Both the position numbers and the translations under genes were made by a program. Below, piece after piece: positions 10,164-21,104 of a stretch of 64,000 bases of DNA; the stretch's first letter is position 1; every line of letters starts with the position of its first letter. This DNA comes from Verrucomicrobiaceae bacterium E54 (GTDB taxonomy: Bacteria; Verrucomicrobiota; Verrucomicrobiia; Verrucomicrobiales; Akkermansiaceae): contig JAKZES010000001.1 of NCBI GenBank assembly GCA_022548915.1, positions 1 to 64,000 on the forward strand. The letters are read 5' to 3'. Below the pieces are notes generated by a model, which did not search any database, was not told where the DNA came from, and saw nothing but the letters and a program-made list of their open reading frames with translations.

Positions 10164-10580
10164 CTACCCCTGCGCCAGTTCCAGTGCCCGCTGCTTCATC
10201 TGGGTGGCCATCAGGTTGAGGGCGTTGGCGCGGGTCGGGGCGAGGTGCTCCTTGAGGCCGGTCTTGTCGATGAAGGAAAGGTCGGCGGTGAGGATGTCGT
10301 CGGAGCTTTCGCCGTCGAGCACGCGGACGAAGAGGGCGATCATGCCCTTGGTGATCACGCTGTCGGAGTCGGCGGCGTAGCGGATCGTTCCGTCCTCGGT
10401 CGACGCATCGAGCCAGACCTGTGACTGGCAGCCCTTGATGAGCTTCTCACTGGTCTTCTGTTCCTCGGGCATGGCGGGAAGCTTCTTTCCGAGTTCGATC
10501 ACGTACTCGTAGCGTTCCTGCCAGTCCTGGAAGAGGTCGAGTTCGTCGAGGACCTGCTGTTGTTTGTCGGCGATGCTCAC
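10164..10580 (-). CDS. sufE: SufE-like sulfur acceptor protein
   Basis: 138 residues from the GTG at 10580. SufE accepts persulfide sulfur from the cysteine desulfurase SufS and passes it to the SufBCD Fe-S scaffold in the cytoplasm. The core RYEYVIELGKKLP and the active-site loop KGCQSQVW (Cys51 with this start, the same number as in E. coli SufE) are clear. The GTG start is chosen because VSIADKQQQ aligns with the usual SufE N-terminus and a GC-rich hairpin lies at 10669-10691; the frame stays open up to a GTG at 10667. It follows sufS on the same strand, which supports the role. No sufBCD genes are in the window. Confidence 0.88.
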   Translation of the reverse strand: MSIADKQQQVLDELDLFQDWQERYEYVIELGKKLPAMPEEQKTSEKLIKGCQSQVWLDASTEDGTIRYAADSDSVITKGMIALFVRVLDGESSDDILTADLSFIDKTGLKEHLAPTRANALNLMATQMKQRALELAQG

Positions 10581-10668
10581 GTCGTGGGGATGGGAAGAGG
10601 GGATTGCGAAAAATGCAAACTTTGGTTGTGGCGGAATTGGAGTGTTGCGGCGGGCCGCCGCAACCACG

Positions 10669-10691
10669 GGCTGCCCCGGGCCGGGGCAGCC
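10669..10691 (-). terminator. GC-rich hairpin between sufS and sufE
   Basis: GGCTGCCCC and GGGGCAGCC form a perfect 9-bp stem around a 5-nt loop in the 120-bp gap between the sufS stop codon and the sufE start. There is no T-tract, so it may attenuate or process the transcript rather than end it. Confidence 0.35.
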
Positions 10692-10700
10692 ACGGTGCCG

Positions 10701-11918
10701 CTACCGCAGCATCATCGCCGCCTTCTCGACGCTGGTGGCGAGGGCTTCGACATCCTCCATCGTGTTGTAGGCGGCGAAGGAGGCGCGGGTGGTGCCGGTG
10801 ATGCCGAAGCGGGCCATCAGCGGCTGGCAGCAGTGGTGGCCGGTGCGGACGGCCACGCCCATCTGGTCGATCAGGGTGCCGAGGTCGTAGTGATGCACGC
10901 CCTCGATGGCGAAGGAGAGCGCTCCGGCGCGTTCCGAGGGGCCGTAGAGGTGGACGCCTTCGATGCCGCCCACGACCTCAGCCGCCTTTTCGAGCAGCCG
11001 CTTCTCGTGGAGATGGATGGCCGCCATGCCGAGTTCGTTGGCGAAGTCGATGGCCTCGGCGAGGGCGATGGCCCCTTCGATGTTCGGGGTGCCCGCCTCG
11101 TACTTGAACGGCAGGTCGTTGTAGGTGGTTCCCTCGAAGCTCACCTCCTTGATCATCTCGCCACCGCCGCGCCAGGGAGGCAGGGATTCGAGGACCTCGC
11201 GCCGGCCCCACAAGACGCCGATCCCGGTGGGGGCGAAGATCTTGTGTCCGGAGAAGACGAGGAAATCGGCGCCGAGTGCCTGGACATCGACCGGCAGGTG
11301 CGGCACCGCCTGCGCGGCATCGATCAGCACGCGGGCGCCGGCAGCCTTGGCGGCGGCGATCATTTCGGCGACCGGATTGATCGTGCCGAAGGCATTCGAA
11401 ATCCAGGTGACGGCAAGCAGCCGGGTTCGTTCCGTGAGCAACTCCCGGAACGCGTCGAGATCGAGCACGCCGTGGTCGTCGCAGGGGATGACCTTCAGTG
11501 AGGCGCCGGAGCGCTCGCACAGCATCTGCCACGGGACGATGTTCGAGTGGTGCTCGAGCGTGGAGATCAGGATTTCGTCCCCGGGTTGAAACGAGGCGGT
11601 CAGGATGTTCGCGACGAGATTGATGCCATCGGTCGTGCCGGAGGTGAAGATCACCTCGTCGCTGCTGGAGGCGTTGAGGTGGGCGGCGACGGTCTCGCGG
11701 GCCTTCTCGTGGGCTTCGGTGGCGGCCCGGGCGAGGTGGTGGGTGCCACGGTGGATGTTCGAATTGAGTTCCTCGTAGTAGCGGCGCGATGCCTCGAGGA
11801 CGCGCCGCGGCTTCTGGGTCGTGGCCGCATTGTCGAGATACACGAGCGGGCGCCCGTTGATCTCGGTGGCGAGAATCGGGAACTCGCTGCGGATGCTGGC
11901 AGGATCGAAGGAACTCAT
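10701..11918 (-). CDS. sufS: Cysteine desulfurase SufS
   Basis: 405 residues, normal for group II desulfurases. It is PLP dependent, converts cysteine to alanine and leaves persulfide on its active-site cysteine for SufE. Visible motifs are YLDNAATTQKP near the N-terminus, the PLP lysine K226 in FSGHKIFAPTG, and the catalytic Cys363 in RTGHHCCQP. The start codon overlaps the stop codon of the upstream membrane-protein gene (ATGA), so the two are translationally coupled; sufE follows downstream. Confidence 0.96.
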   Translation of the reverse strand: MSSFDPASIRSEFPILATEINGRPLVYLDNAATTQKPRRVLEASRRYYEELNSNIHRGTHHLARAATEAHEKARETVAAHLNASSSDEVIFTSGTTDGINLVANILTASFQPGDEILISTLEHHSNIVPWQMLCERSGASLKVIPCDDHGVLDLDAFRELLTERTRLLAVTWISNAFGTINPVAEMIAAAKAAGARVLIDAAQAVPHLPVDVQALGADFLVFSGHKIFAPTGIGVLWGRREVLESLPPWRGGGEMIKEVSFEGTTYNDLPFKYEAGTPNIEGAIALAEAIDFANELGMAAIHLHEKRLLEKAAEVVGGIEGVHLYGPSERAGALSFAIEGVHHYDLGTLIDQMGVAVRTGHHCCQPLMARFGITGTTRASFAAYNTMEDVEALATSVEKAAMMLR

Positions 11919-12712
11919 GGCTCAGAGTCGGCCGGGAGGTGTTCGACGCAATACTCGGTTCCGTCGAGCATGGTGCGGAAATCGAGTTCGGGATCGGTCA
12001 ACTCGGTCCGATCGCACTCGGCACAGCGGTGAAAGGCCTGGTCTTCGGGCAGGGCCTTGGACTGGAACTTGCGTCGGCGCAGGCCCGCCTCGGCCAGGGC
12101 CTTGCGGTCCCGGAGGAAGGTCGGCAGCACCCACAGTCCGTAGGGGAGAAGGGTGGGGAGGACGACGGAGATCAGCGGCAAGTGACCCAGCAGCGACAGC
12201 ACCATGATCCCGAAGCCGATCCACGCGAGCCAGCGCACCTGCACCGGAAGAATCGCGAAGAGCCGGAATTCGTAGCGGGGAAAGTAGGTCGCGAAGGCGA
12301 AGAACATCGCGAGGTAGAGGTAGGTCCCGATGAAGGAGGTGTGCGGGTCGAGGATCATCGGCCCGATCATCAGTCCCACCCACACGCTCAAGAGGTAGAG
12401 CGTCGTGCGGGTCGGTCCCCAGACCTCCTCCAGCGAGTCGCTCACCAGGAAGGCGATGAAGGTCGCGAACACCAGGAACAGGACGCCGAAGACGCTGAAG
12501 CCGAACACGCCCATCGGCGCGAAGCCGAAGCTCAGCAACCTCCAGTATTCGCCGTCGAGGATCTTTGCCCGGTCGAAGGCAATGATCGAGGCGACGTCCG
12601 GGTTGATCCATGAGACGGCCGATACCAGGACGCCGAGCATGGCGAGGTATTTGAAAAGTCCGGGGATTGCCACCCAGTGCAGGCGGTCTTCCATCCGTTC
12701 GAGCCAGCGCAT
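11915..12712 (-). CDS. Rhomboid-like membrane protein lacking the serine motif, with C-terminal zinc-ribbon-like tail
   Basis: 265 residues with about six hydrophobic segments between residues 15 and 195, the size and layout of a rhomboid/derlin core. The rhomboid catalytic GxSG is absent: the corresponding segment reads GTYLYLAMFF. I therefore infer a non-proteolytic derlin- or pseudorhomboid-like protein. The soluble tail (about 210-265) carries CAEC and a later C-x-E-H (residues RCAECD ... EYCVEHL) that could bind zinc. It overlaps sufS by 4 nt. A TAGGCT box lies 6 nt before the ATG. The rhomboid assignment is from topology and overall feel, not from active-site residues. Confidence 0.55.
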   Translation of the reverse strand: MRWLERMEDRLHWVAIPGLFKYLAMLGVLVSAVSWINPDVASIIAFDRAKILDGEYWRLLSFGFAPMGVFGFSVFGVLFLVFATFIAFLVSDSLEEVWGPTRTTLYLLSVWVGLMIGPMILDPHTSFIGTYLYLAMFFAFATYFPRYEFRLFAILPVQVRWLAWIGFGIMVLSLLGHLPLISVVLPTLLPYGLWVLPTFLRDRKALAEAGLRRRKFQSKALPEDQAFHRCAECDRTELTDPELDFRTMLDGTEYCVEHLPADSEP

Positions 12713-12718
12713 GCCGGG

Positions 12719-12724
12719 AGCCTA
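12719..12724 (-). promoter_or_regulatory. Candidate -10 box (TAGGCT) of a leaderless promoter for the rhomboid-like/suf unit
   Basis: On the minus strand TAGGCT is followed by CCCGGC and then the ATG at 12712, a spacing of 6 nt, identical to the DUF808 gene. Repeated TTGGCACTTGGCACTT and TTGGAACTT stretches lie upstream (12733-12762). Confidence 0.45.
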
Positions 12725-12773
12725 TGGCCCCGAAGTTCCAAGTAGGAAGTGCCAAGTGCCAAAAGAGAGGGAA

Positions 12774-12801
12774 GGCGCGTCGGTTATGAAACCGGCACGC
12801 C
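12774..12801. repeat. REP-like intergenic hairpin
   Basis: GGCGCGTCGGTT and AACCGGCACGCC form an imperfect 12-bp stem around ATGA. The design (GCGCCG...AACCGGC...) resembles hairpins at 12914-12945, 27863-27931 and 54643-54659. Confidence 0.55.
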
Positions 12802-12913
12802 TGGTCGTCGCGGTCCGGAGTTCTCGATAGGGAGCCTGGGCTGCCGCCCATGGCATCCGGGGATTGGCGCGGGCGGGAGGCTGTCTATCGCAGGTGGCGC
12901 GGGGTGAGGGGAT

Positions 12914-12945
12914 GAGGCGTGCCGATCTCATAATCGGCGCTCCTC
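12914..12945. repeat. REP-like hairpin just downstream of rpoD
   Basis: GAGGCGTGCCGAT and ATCGGCGCTCCTC pair with two mismatches. It begins 4 nt past the rpoD stop codon and could double as the rpoD transcript 3' hairpin, though no T-tract follows. Confidence 0.55.
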
Positions 12946-12948
12946 TCC

Positions 12949-14982
<2,034 letters not shown>

Positions 14983-15083
14983 TGGCGGGTCGATGAAGAC
15001 GCCGGGACAGACCTCCCCCATTATGGGGCGAAACTGCCGTCGGCGGTAGCGCGGGCGGAACATTTCCGGACCCGCTGTCCCGG

Positions 15084-16976
15084 TCAAGGTTTTCTTTCGT
15101 CGCGAAAACCCGCTCTATTCCAAGGTTTTTGTGCTTTCGACCGTCGGCTCCGGGGGGTGAAGCGATCATTGGTGAGCGCCCGGGCGGGCATGCCGGCCAG
15201 GAGATCGGCGATCTCCTTGGCGCGTTCGAAGAGTTTCGCGGCCTCTTCGTTTCCCAATTGCGGGTCGTTCAGCGCGGCCTTGATCCGGGCGTCTTCCTTC
15301 TCGAGGGCGAGCGCCGAGGCATCGGCAAGGGTCTGCGTGGCGCTGTCGACCGGGTCCTCCGGGGCGGCTTCGCTGAAGGCGGTTTCCTCGCGCAGTGCCA
15401 GGCGGTCGGCTTCGTCCAGACCGGCGAGAAAACTGTTCACCGAGGCGGGTGAGGCGGGATCCGGACGCTCGGCGAGGATGGTCTGGAGGATGTGGACTCC
15501 GTCGAGTTGCTCCTTGAGTTCGTGGAGGGTTTCGAACTGCTCGCCGAGCCAGTCGCGGGCCTCGTGGGATTGGAGCGCAAGCGCACAAAGCGCCCCGATG
15601 CGACGGTCGAGGGGCGTCGGCTCGACGGCGGGGGGGCTCGGTTTGCCGTCGCGGGCCTGATGGCGGTTGGGGCGGGGACGGCGGGCGTTGCGGCGGGCGC
15701 GGGTGACGGCCCCCTGCAGGTCGGGCGCGCCCACCCGCAGGCGGGTCGCGAGGTGCTGGATCAGGGACTCGCGTGCGACGTCGTCCTGGATGACCGCGAG
15801 TTGGGAGGCGGATTCATCGATGAAGGTCGAGCGCTTGAGGGGGTCGGAAAGGTCGCCGGCGAGGCGCACGCGGAAATCGAAGAAGCTGCCGGCCTGGTCG
15901 AGGAGTTGGCGAAAGGCATCCACGCCGTTGGCCTTGATGAACGAATCCGGATCCTCGTCCGGCGGCATCGCCACGACCTTCACCGCGATGCCGTCGGCGG
16001 CGAGGGTCATGAAGGCGCTTTCGACCGCCTTGTTGCCGGCGGTGTCGGAGTCATAGCACAGCACCGCGGTCTTGGTGTAGCGCCGCAGCGTGCGGGCGTG
16101 CTGGGCGGGAAAGGCGGTGCCGAGCGGGGCGATGGCGTGGGGGATGCCCTGCTCGTGGCAGACGATGGCGTCGATCTGGCCCTCGCAGATCAAAACCGAT
16201 TTCTGTTCGAGGATCCCCTTGCGCGCCTTGTCGAGGCCGAAGAGGACGTTGGACTTCTTGAACAGCTGCGTTTCCGGCGTGTTGACGTACTTGCCTTCTC
16301 GCGGGTTGTCCTCGAGTTGACGGCCCGAGAACCCGATAACGTCGCCGTAGTCGTTGGCGATGGGGAACATCAGGCGGTCGCGGAAGTAGAAGTAGAGGCC
16401 GCGCTCGGTCTTCTTGACGATGCCGGCATCCGCCAGGTCGCGGCCGCGCAGGCCTTCCTGCCTGGCCCACTGGATGAACATCGGCTTCGGTGGTGCCCAG
16501 CCGATGCGCCATTTCTCAACCGTTTCGCGGGAAAAGCCGCGGCCTTTCAGATACTCGCGGGCGTGCTCGGCTTCGGGGGCCTCGAGCAGCAGCTTCTGGT
16601 AGTAGGCGGTGATCTTGCGATGGAGGTCGAGCAACTGGCCGCGGCGGCGGCGCTCGGCTTCCTCGCGCGGGTCGAGTTCCTGCTCGACGATGGTGATCCC
16701 GGCACGCTCGCCGAGTTTCCGCACCGCATCGGCGAAGGGCAGGCCCTCGTATTCGCGGACGAAGCTGATCGCATCACCGCTCTTCTTGCAGCCGAAGCAG
16801 TGGAAGAACTGGCGGACCGGATCGATGGAGAAGGACGGGGTCTTCTCGTTGTGAAACGGGCACAGGGCCTGGAAGCGCGTGCCCGCCCGCTTGACCGGGA
16901 GGTACTGGCCGATCAGGTCCACGATGTCGGTGGCGGCCAGCACCTGTTCGACGGTTTCTCGGGGAATCTGCGGCAC
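15084..16976 (-). CDS. dnaG: DNA primase DnaG
   Basis: About 630 residues from the GTG at 16976. It synthesises RNA primers at the replication fork. The CHC2 zinc finger is intact (Cys39, His42, Cys60, Cys63 in [11 protein letters not shown] and [10 protein letters not shown]), followed by the RNA-polymerase core and the TOPRIM domain ([21 protein letters not shown]). The C-terminal part contains a DnaB-binding-like helical region. The start is placed by similarity of [20 protein letters not shown] to the normal DnaG N-terminus; the frame is open to an ATG at 17075. rpoD follows on the same strand. A TTGGAA/TACACC promoter-like pair lies just upstream of the GTG. Confidence 0.95.
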   Translation of the reverse strand: MPQIPRETVEQVLAATDIVDLIGQYLPVKRAGTRFQALCPFHNEKTPSFSIDPVRQFFHCFGCKKSGDAISFVREYEGLPFADAVRKLGERAGITIVEQELDPREEAERRRRGQLLDLHRKITAYYQKLLLEAPEAEHAREYLKGRGFSRETVEKWRIGWAPPKPMFIQWARQEGLRGRDLADAGIVKKTERGLYFYFRDRLMFPIANDYGDVIGFSGRQLEDNPREGKYVNTPETQLFKKSNVLFGLDKARKGILEQKSVLICEGQIDAIVCHEQGIPHAIAPLGTAFPAQHARTLRRYTKTAVLCYDSDTAGNKAVESAFMTLAADGIAVKVVAMPPDEDPDSFIKANGVDAFRQLLDQAGSFFDFRVRLAGDLSDPLKRSTFIDESASQLAVIQDDVARESLIQHLATRLRVGAPDLQGAVTRARRNARRPRPNRHQARDGKPSPPAVEPTPLDRRIGALCALALQSHEARDWLGEQFETLHELKEQLDGVHILQTILAERPDPASPASVNSFLAGLDEADRLALREETAFSEAAPEDPVDSATQTLADASALALEKEDARIKAALNDPQLGNEEAAKLFERAKEIADLLAGMPARALTNDRFTPRSRRSKAQKPWNRAGFRDERKP

Positions 16977-17114
16977 GGACTTCTGGTGTAAGCGGTCGGC
17001 GGGAAGTTCCAAGTTCCGAATCGGTTGATCGGAGCCGAAATCGCTTGATCGCCCTCCGGGCCGGATATGTTGCAAGTGTTCGGAATTTCCCGGGCATCAA
17101 CCCCTCCCATCATC

Positions 17115-17282
17115 ATGAAGGTAGCCACAAAGACGAAGAACGGTGAAACCCGCGAACTCCTGCTCAAGGAGTATTTCCTCAACGCCTACCTGATCGCCAT
17201 GCTCAAGCGGGTGAGCGAGGAGGTGGGCCGTCGGTCCGGCAAACGCGAACGACTCGTCGAGGCCCGCGTGCCGGTCCGCTGA
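17115..17282 (+). CDS. Small basic protein, unknown
   Basis: 55 residues starting MKVATKTKNGETREL. It is lysine/arginine rich with one probable amphipathic helix (ELLLKEYFLNAYLIAMLKRVSEEV). It is divergent from dnaG and starts about 140 bp away. I recognise no domain; its compact helix and charge could suit a small nucleic-acid-associated protein, but that is speculation. Coding nature is inferred from a sensible amino-acid composition and clean placement between neighbours. Confidence 0.5.
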   Translation: MKVATKTKNGETRELLLKEYFLNAYLIAMLKRVSEEVGRRSGKRERLVEARVPVR

Positions 17283-17290
17283 CCGGGGTA

Positions 17291-17320
17291 TTGCCCCGGC
17301 GGCACGACGAGTGCTAGCGT
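17291..17320 (+). promoter_or_regulatory. Candidate promoter TTGCCC-N18-TAGCGT for the TPR gene
   Basis: TTGCCC (17291-17296) and TAGCGT (17315-17320) are 18 bp apart, and the -10 ends 7 nt before the ATG at 17328, predicting a leaderless or near-leaderless mRNA. Confidence 0.5.
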
Positions 17321-17327
17321 CCTGCCG

Positions 17328-17804
17328 ATGGAACTGGCTCCCGTGCTTCAAATCGCGCTTGGATGGCTCGAACTCGGGCTTCCGGAGGAGGCTCTACAGG
17401 AGCTGGAGTCGCTGAGTGCCCGCGACCGGATGCGGCGCCAGGCGCTGGAGCTGAAGCTGGCGGCCCAGATGAAGGCCGAGCGGTGGAATGCCGGGGCCGA
17501 CACCGGCCGCCTGCTTTGCCTGCGCGAACCCAAGGAGCCGCAGTTTTTCATTCAGGCAGCCTACTGCCTGCATGAAACGGGCGACACGGCGGCCGCCCGC
17601 AATTGGCTCATGACCGGGCCGTCCAGCCTGATCGAGGATCCGCTCTTCCACTACAACATTGCCTGCTACCACGCGGTGCTCGGGGAGTCCAAGCAGGCCC
17701 GCTCCCACCTCAAACGGGCGATTTCAATGGATGAGTCGCTGCGGTGGCGCGCCTGCCACGACGACGATCTGGCGACTCTCGGGGAAGTCTGGAAGCCGCA
17801 GTGA
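17328..17804 (+). CDS. TPR-like repeat protein
   Basis: 158 residues made of helical pairs with TPR character (LGLPEEALQELESL, ALELKLAAQMKAERW, PLFHYNIACYHAVLGESKQARSHLKRAI), probably three to four repeats filling the whole length. It has no signal peptide, so it is likely a cytoplasmic protein-protein adaptor. Its partner is unknown. The next gene starts about 40 bp downstream and carries its own promoter-like sequence. Confidence 0.75.
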   Translation: MELAPVLQIALGWLELGLPEEALQELESLSARDRMRRQALELKLAAQMKAERWNAGADTGRLLCLREPKEPQFFIQAAYCLHETGDTAAARNWLMTGPSSLIEDPLFHYNIACYHAVLGESKQARSHLKRAISMDESLRWRACHDDDLATLGEVWKPQ

Positions 17805-17811
17805 TTCGCGG

Positions 17812-17840
17812 TTGGCAAGCGCATCGCGACGGTGGAGGGT
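17812..17840 (+). promoter_or_regulatory. Candidate promoter TTGGCA-N17-GAGGGT for the serine hydrolase gene
   Basis: TTGGCA (17812-17817), a 17-bp spacer and GAGGGT (17835-17840) end 6 nt before the ATG at 17847. The spacing equals that of other candidate leaderless genes here, which favours the ATG at 17847 over the GTG at 17832. Confidence 0.5.
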
Positions 17841-17846
17841 CCGCGC

Positions 17847-18977
17847 ATGGGAGTATCGCCGGCGGCACTGGGGGACGTGCTGGAGCAGTTTCACGAAAAT
17901 TTCCGGGACAACGGCGAGCTCGGAGCCTCGGTCAGCGTGTGGTGGCGTGGGACCGAGTTGCTCAACGAAGGCCGCGGCTGGTGCGAGCGCGACCATCGCC
18001 GGCCGTGGATCGCGGACACCCTGGTGCCGGTTTACTCGGCGACCAAGGGGCCCTCGGCGGCGGCGCTGCTGCTGGCGCTCGACGAGCACGGGCTGGGGGT
18101 CGAGACCCCGGTCCGAGAAGTCTGGGCGGAGTTCCCGGTGAAGGCGAACTTCGGCGAGCTGCTCTCGCACCAGTGTGGTCTGGCCGCGTTGGACCGCCCG
18201 GCGGATGCGTGGGATCACGCGGCGATCGTCGGGGCGATCGAGGCGCAGCAACCGGCATGGTTGCCGGGTGAAGGACACGGCTATCATCCACGGACTTTCG
18301 GGACGCTGGTCGATGAGCCGGTGCGTCGCCTGACCGGCATGCCGCTGGGTCGATTCTGGAATGAACGGGTCGCCGCGCCCCTCGGGCTGGAGTTCTGGAT
18401 CGGGCTGCCCAAGAGCGAGTATTTCCGCGTGGCGGAACTGCATCCGGGACGGGCCAAGGTGGGCGGAACGGAGTCGGTTTTCTACAAGGAGTTCGCCCGC
18501 GAAGGCAGCCTGTCGTTCCGGGCCTTCCGGTCGCCGACGGGGTTTCGCTCGGTCCGCGAGATGAACGACCCGAAGGCGTGGCAGGCGGGGTTTCCGGCGA
18601 AGGGAGGCGTGGGCACCGCCAGTGCGCTGGCGAAGTTCTATCAGGTCGCGATCGGTGCGCTGCCGGGGCCGTTCAGTGAGCGGGTGATCACGGCGCTCGG
18701 CACGCGTCGAATCCAGGGTGAGGACCGGGTGCTGATGCAGCCAACCGCCTTTTCCGCCGGCTGCCAGATGGACCCGCTGGATGATGGCGGGCGGAAAGTC
18801 CGCGGCCTCTACGGTCCTGAACTGGGAGCCTTCGGTCACCCGGGGGCCGGCGGCAGCCATGCTTTCGGGGATCCGGAGAACGGCATCAGCTTCGCCTACA
18901 CCATGAACCAGATGGAGCTGAGCGTCCTGCCGGGCCGCAAGAGCACGGCGATGGTCGATCGGCTCTACGGGGAGTGA
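17847..18977 (+). CDS. Beta-lactamase-fold serine hydrolase (class C / EstB-like)
   Basis: 376 residues. The nucleophile motif SxxK is visible as YSATKGPS in the first quarter, followed by SHQCGLAALD and, near the C-terminus, GHPGAGGSHAFGDPENG in the position of the third conserved element. This is the layout of the class C beta-lactamase/EstB/PBP4* family, which hydrolyses esters or peptides. There is no signal peptide, so a cytoplasmic esterase or peptidase is more likely than an antibiotic resistance enzyme. It overlaps the convergent methyltransferase gene by 13 bp at its 3' end. Confidence 0.85.
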   Translation: MGVSPAALGDVLEQFHENFRDNGELGASVSVWWRGTELLNEGRGWCERDHRRPWIADTLVPVYSATKGPSAAALLLALDEHGLGVETPVREVWAEFPVKANFGELLSHQCGLAALDRPADAWDHAAIVGAIEAQQPAWLPGEGHGYHPRTFGTLVDEPVRRLTGMPLGRFWNERVAAPLGLEFWIGLPKSEYFRVAELHPGRAKVGGTESVFYKEFAREGSLSFRAFRSPTGFRSVREMNDPKAWQAGFPAKGGVGTASALAKFYQVAIGALPGPFSERVITALGTRRIQGEDRVLMQPTAFSAGCQMDPLDDGGRKVRGLYGPELGAFGHPGAGGSHAFGDPENGISFAYTMNQMELSVLPGRKSTAMVDRLYGE

Positions 18978-19573
18978 CGGAAGATCGCGAGGTGCCGGTC
19001 GACGGATTTGCCAGGGGCGTCGTTGAGTCGCCGGGACGCGGGGTGGGGGAGGTCGGCCACCGGAGTGGCGCCGAGTTGCCGGAGGCAGGCGCCCGCCAGT
19101 TCGTGCTCGCGGTCGAAGTAGGAAGTGATCGCGAGACAACCGTCCGGCTTCAGCGCGCCGAGGGCGTGGCGGTACAGCCGGGTCCAGACCTCGGGATCGT
19201 GCCAGAAGTTCTGGTGGCGGATGAAGACGAAGTCGAAGCGGGGAAGTTGCCGCATTCGATCGACCCGCGAGGCGTCGCCGCTGCGGAAAGCGAGATCCTG
19301 TCCCGGGCCGCGGGCCGGCACCCAGCGGGCGCGGGCTTCCTCGATCTCGGCCGCCCGCAGGTCGATCCCCAGCAGGAAAAGCGGAGCGCCGCGGGGGGCG
19401 AGGGTCTCGACCAGCACCCCGGTTTCGTCGGCCCTGCCGCAGGCGAGGTTGAGCACGGCCGGTGGTGCCGTCGGTGCCCAGGCGGCGGCCTTCAGGCCGA
19501 GGTTCAGCAGCCGGCCGAGCCGGGCGACATCCTGATCGATGCCCGGAAAACTGAAGGGACGCGCCGGCCGCAT
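18965..19573 (-). CDS. Class I SAM-dependent methyltransferase
   Basis: 202 residues from the ATG at 19573. The SAM-binding glycine-rich motif I appears as AVLNLACGRADETG, with an acidic end of strand 2 (FLLGIDLRAAEI) and a post-I segment FRSGDAS. A conserved FDFVFIRHQNFW takes the position of motif IV. The substrate cannot be told from the sequence. The frame extends 27 codons further upstream, but that part is arginine/proline rich and unlike the rest. Confidence 0.8.
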   Translation of the reverse strand: MRPARPFSFPGIDQDVARLGRLLNLGLKAAAWAPTAPPAVLNLACGRADETGVLVETLAPRGAPLFLLGIDLRAAEIEEARARWVPARGPGQDLAFRSGDASRVDRMRQLPRFDFVFIRHQNFWHDPEVWTRLYRHALGALKPDGCLAITSYFDREHELAGACLRQLGATPVADLPHPASRRLNDAPGKSVDRHLAIFRHSP

Positions 19574-19689
19574 GCCCCCGGGTCTCGCGGGTGCGCGGGT
19601 CCGGATCAAGAACGAACCCGGGCCTGGAGTGGGACGCGGGTGCCGGCAGACCATCAGGGGCGATCAAGTCAGGGAGAGAATCAGGCGGA

Positions 19690-19855
19690 TTGCTGGGAAT
19701 TGGGGAGCATGATGGACCTGATGGAGAGGATGAATGAGATGATTATCCGGGTGCCGGCGTCTCGTCGGAGGATCTGCGCGCCGTCGGAGCTTCAGATTTT
19801 TCCATCTCATCATGTTCATCCTTTGCATCCTCTTCATCAAGCAACCCATTCCTCC
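19690..19855. repeat. Imperfect long inverted repeat rich in GATGA/TCATC
   Basis: The 371-bp gap 19574-19945 holds no gene. Its left half (ATGATGGACCTGATGGAG, GGATGAATGAGATGAT) is partly complementary to its right half (CATCTCATCATGTTCATCC, CCTCTTCATCAAGC). A related string, TTGATGAACCTGATCGGC followed by GTGAAGAGGATC, occurs on the + strand near 53172-53202. Confidence 0.45.
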
Positions 19856-19945
19856 CGAGCTTGATCAACCCTGGGCAGGCCAAGCGAAATTCGGATTTGT
19901 CGCCGGGCGACCGGTCTGGTAGGCCACCCGCTTTCCCCGACGCCC

Positions 19946-21097
19946 ATGTCTCCTTCTCCGTCTCCCGTCAGCCAGGTCGATGCCGAGGTGCTCGACCTGA
20001 TCACCCGGATTTCGAACCAGTTCGCCATCGAGGGCGAGTTCGTCGCCGGCGAGGAGATCCAGAGCGGGCACATCAATTCGACCTACCGCGCGACCTTCGA
20101 AGCGGCGGACGGCTCCCGGCACCGCTACATCCTCCAGCGGATCAACGAAAAGGTCTTCAAGGATCCGCTGGCGGTGATGCGCAACGTCGAGTGCGTGACC
20201 CGCCACATCAACTGGAAGGTGCTGCGGGTGAAGAAGGATCTCGGGGGACAGACCTTGAACCTGTATCCGGGCCGGGGCGGGCGTTTCTGGGTGAGCGGGC
20301 CGGGCGGCGGGGTCTGGCGCTGCTACAACTGCATCGAGGGCTGCCACACCTACGACATCGTCGAGAACACCCGGCAGGCCTTTCAGGCGGCGCGGGCCTT
20401 CGGTTCGTTTCAGGATCTGGTGAGCGACCTGCCGCCGGACGAACTCGAGGAGACCATCCCGGCCTTCCACGACACCCGGAGACGCTACCAGCGGCTGATG
20501 GAGGTGGCCGAGGCCGACCCATCCGGCCGGGCCGGTTCGGTGGCCGCGGAACTTGAGTTCGTGAGGTCCCACGAGGCGGATGTGGGCCGGGTCCTCGACG
20601 GGCTGGCGTCGGGCGAGATTCCCCAGCGGATCACCCACAACGACACGAAGATCAACAACGTGATGATCGACGAGGAGACCGACGAGGCGGTCTGTGTGAT
20701 CGATCTCGACACGGTGATGCCGGGTTCGGTCCTCTACGATTTCGGCGACCTGGTGCGCACGGCGGTGAGTCCGGCGGCCGAGGACGAGCGGGATCTTTCC
20801 AAGGTGGCGCTGCGCATGCCGATGTTCGAGGCGCTGGTGGAGGGCTACCTGGAAAGCGCGAAGGATTTCCTGCGCGAGGAAGAGGCGGCCCTGCTGGCCT
20901 TCTCGGCCAAGCTGATCACCCTGGAGATCGGCATCCGCTTCCTGACCGATCACCTCGAAGGGGACGTCTATTTCAAGACCAGGCGCCCGGACCACAACCT
21001 CGACCGCTGCCGAACCCAGTTCCGGTTGGTGGAGGAGATCGACGCTCATCTTCCCGCGATGGAGAAGTTCGTCGGCAAGGTGTGGCGGGGGAGGTGA
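19946..21097 (+). CDS. Phosphotransferase of the APH/choline kinase fold, NahK-like
   Basis: 383 residues. The catalytic Brenner-type motif THNDTKINNVMID and the metal-binding IDLDTVMPGSVLYDFGDLVRT closely resemble bifidobacterial N-acetylhexosamine 1-kinase (NahK/LnpB), which phosphorylates GlcNAc/GalNAc at C1. The N-terminal nucleotide-binding lobe (GHINSTYRATF, RYILQRINEKVF) is also present. There is no lacto-N-biose phosphorylase gene nearby, so the exact sugar is inferred only. pcm follows convergently 7 bp away. Confidence 0.82.
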   Translation: MSPSPSPVSQVDAEVLDLITRISNQFAIEGEFVAGEEIQSGHINSTYRATFEAADGSRHRYILQRINEKVFKDPLAVMRNVECVTRHINWKVLRVKKDLGGQTLNLYPGRGGRFWVSGPGGGVWRCYNCIEGCHTYDIVENTRQAFQAARAFGSFQDLVSDLPPDELEETIPAFHDTRRRYQRLMEVAEADPSGRAGSVAAELEFVRSHEADVGRVLDGLASGEIPQRITHNDTKINNVMIDEETDEAVCVIDLDTVMPGSVLYDFGDLVRTAVSPAAEDERDLSKVALRMPMFEALVEGYLESAKDFLREEEAALLAFSAKLITLEIGIRFLTDHLEGDVYFKTRRPDHNLDRCRTQFRLVEEIDAHLPAMEKFVGKVWRGR

Positions 21098-21104
21098 GGC
21101 CGCG

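Noticed and set aside
17724-19667. 647-codon minus-strand frame covering the serine hydrolase and methyltransferase
   Set aside because: Arginine/proline-rich with no motif; both real genes are in other frames.
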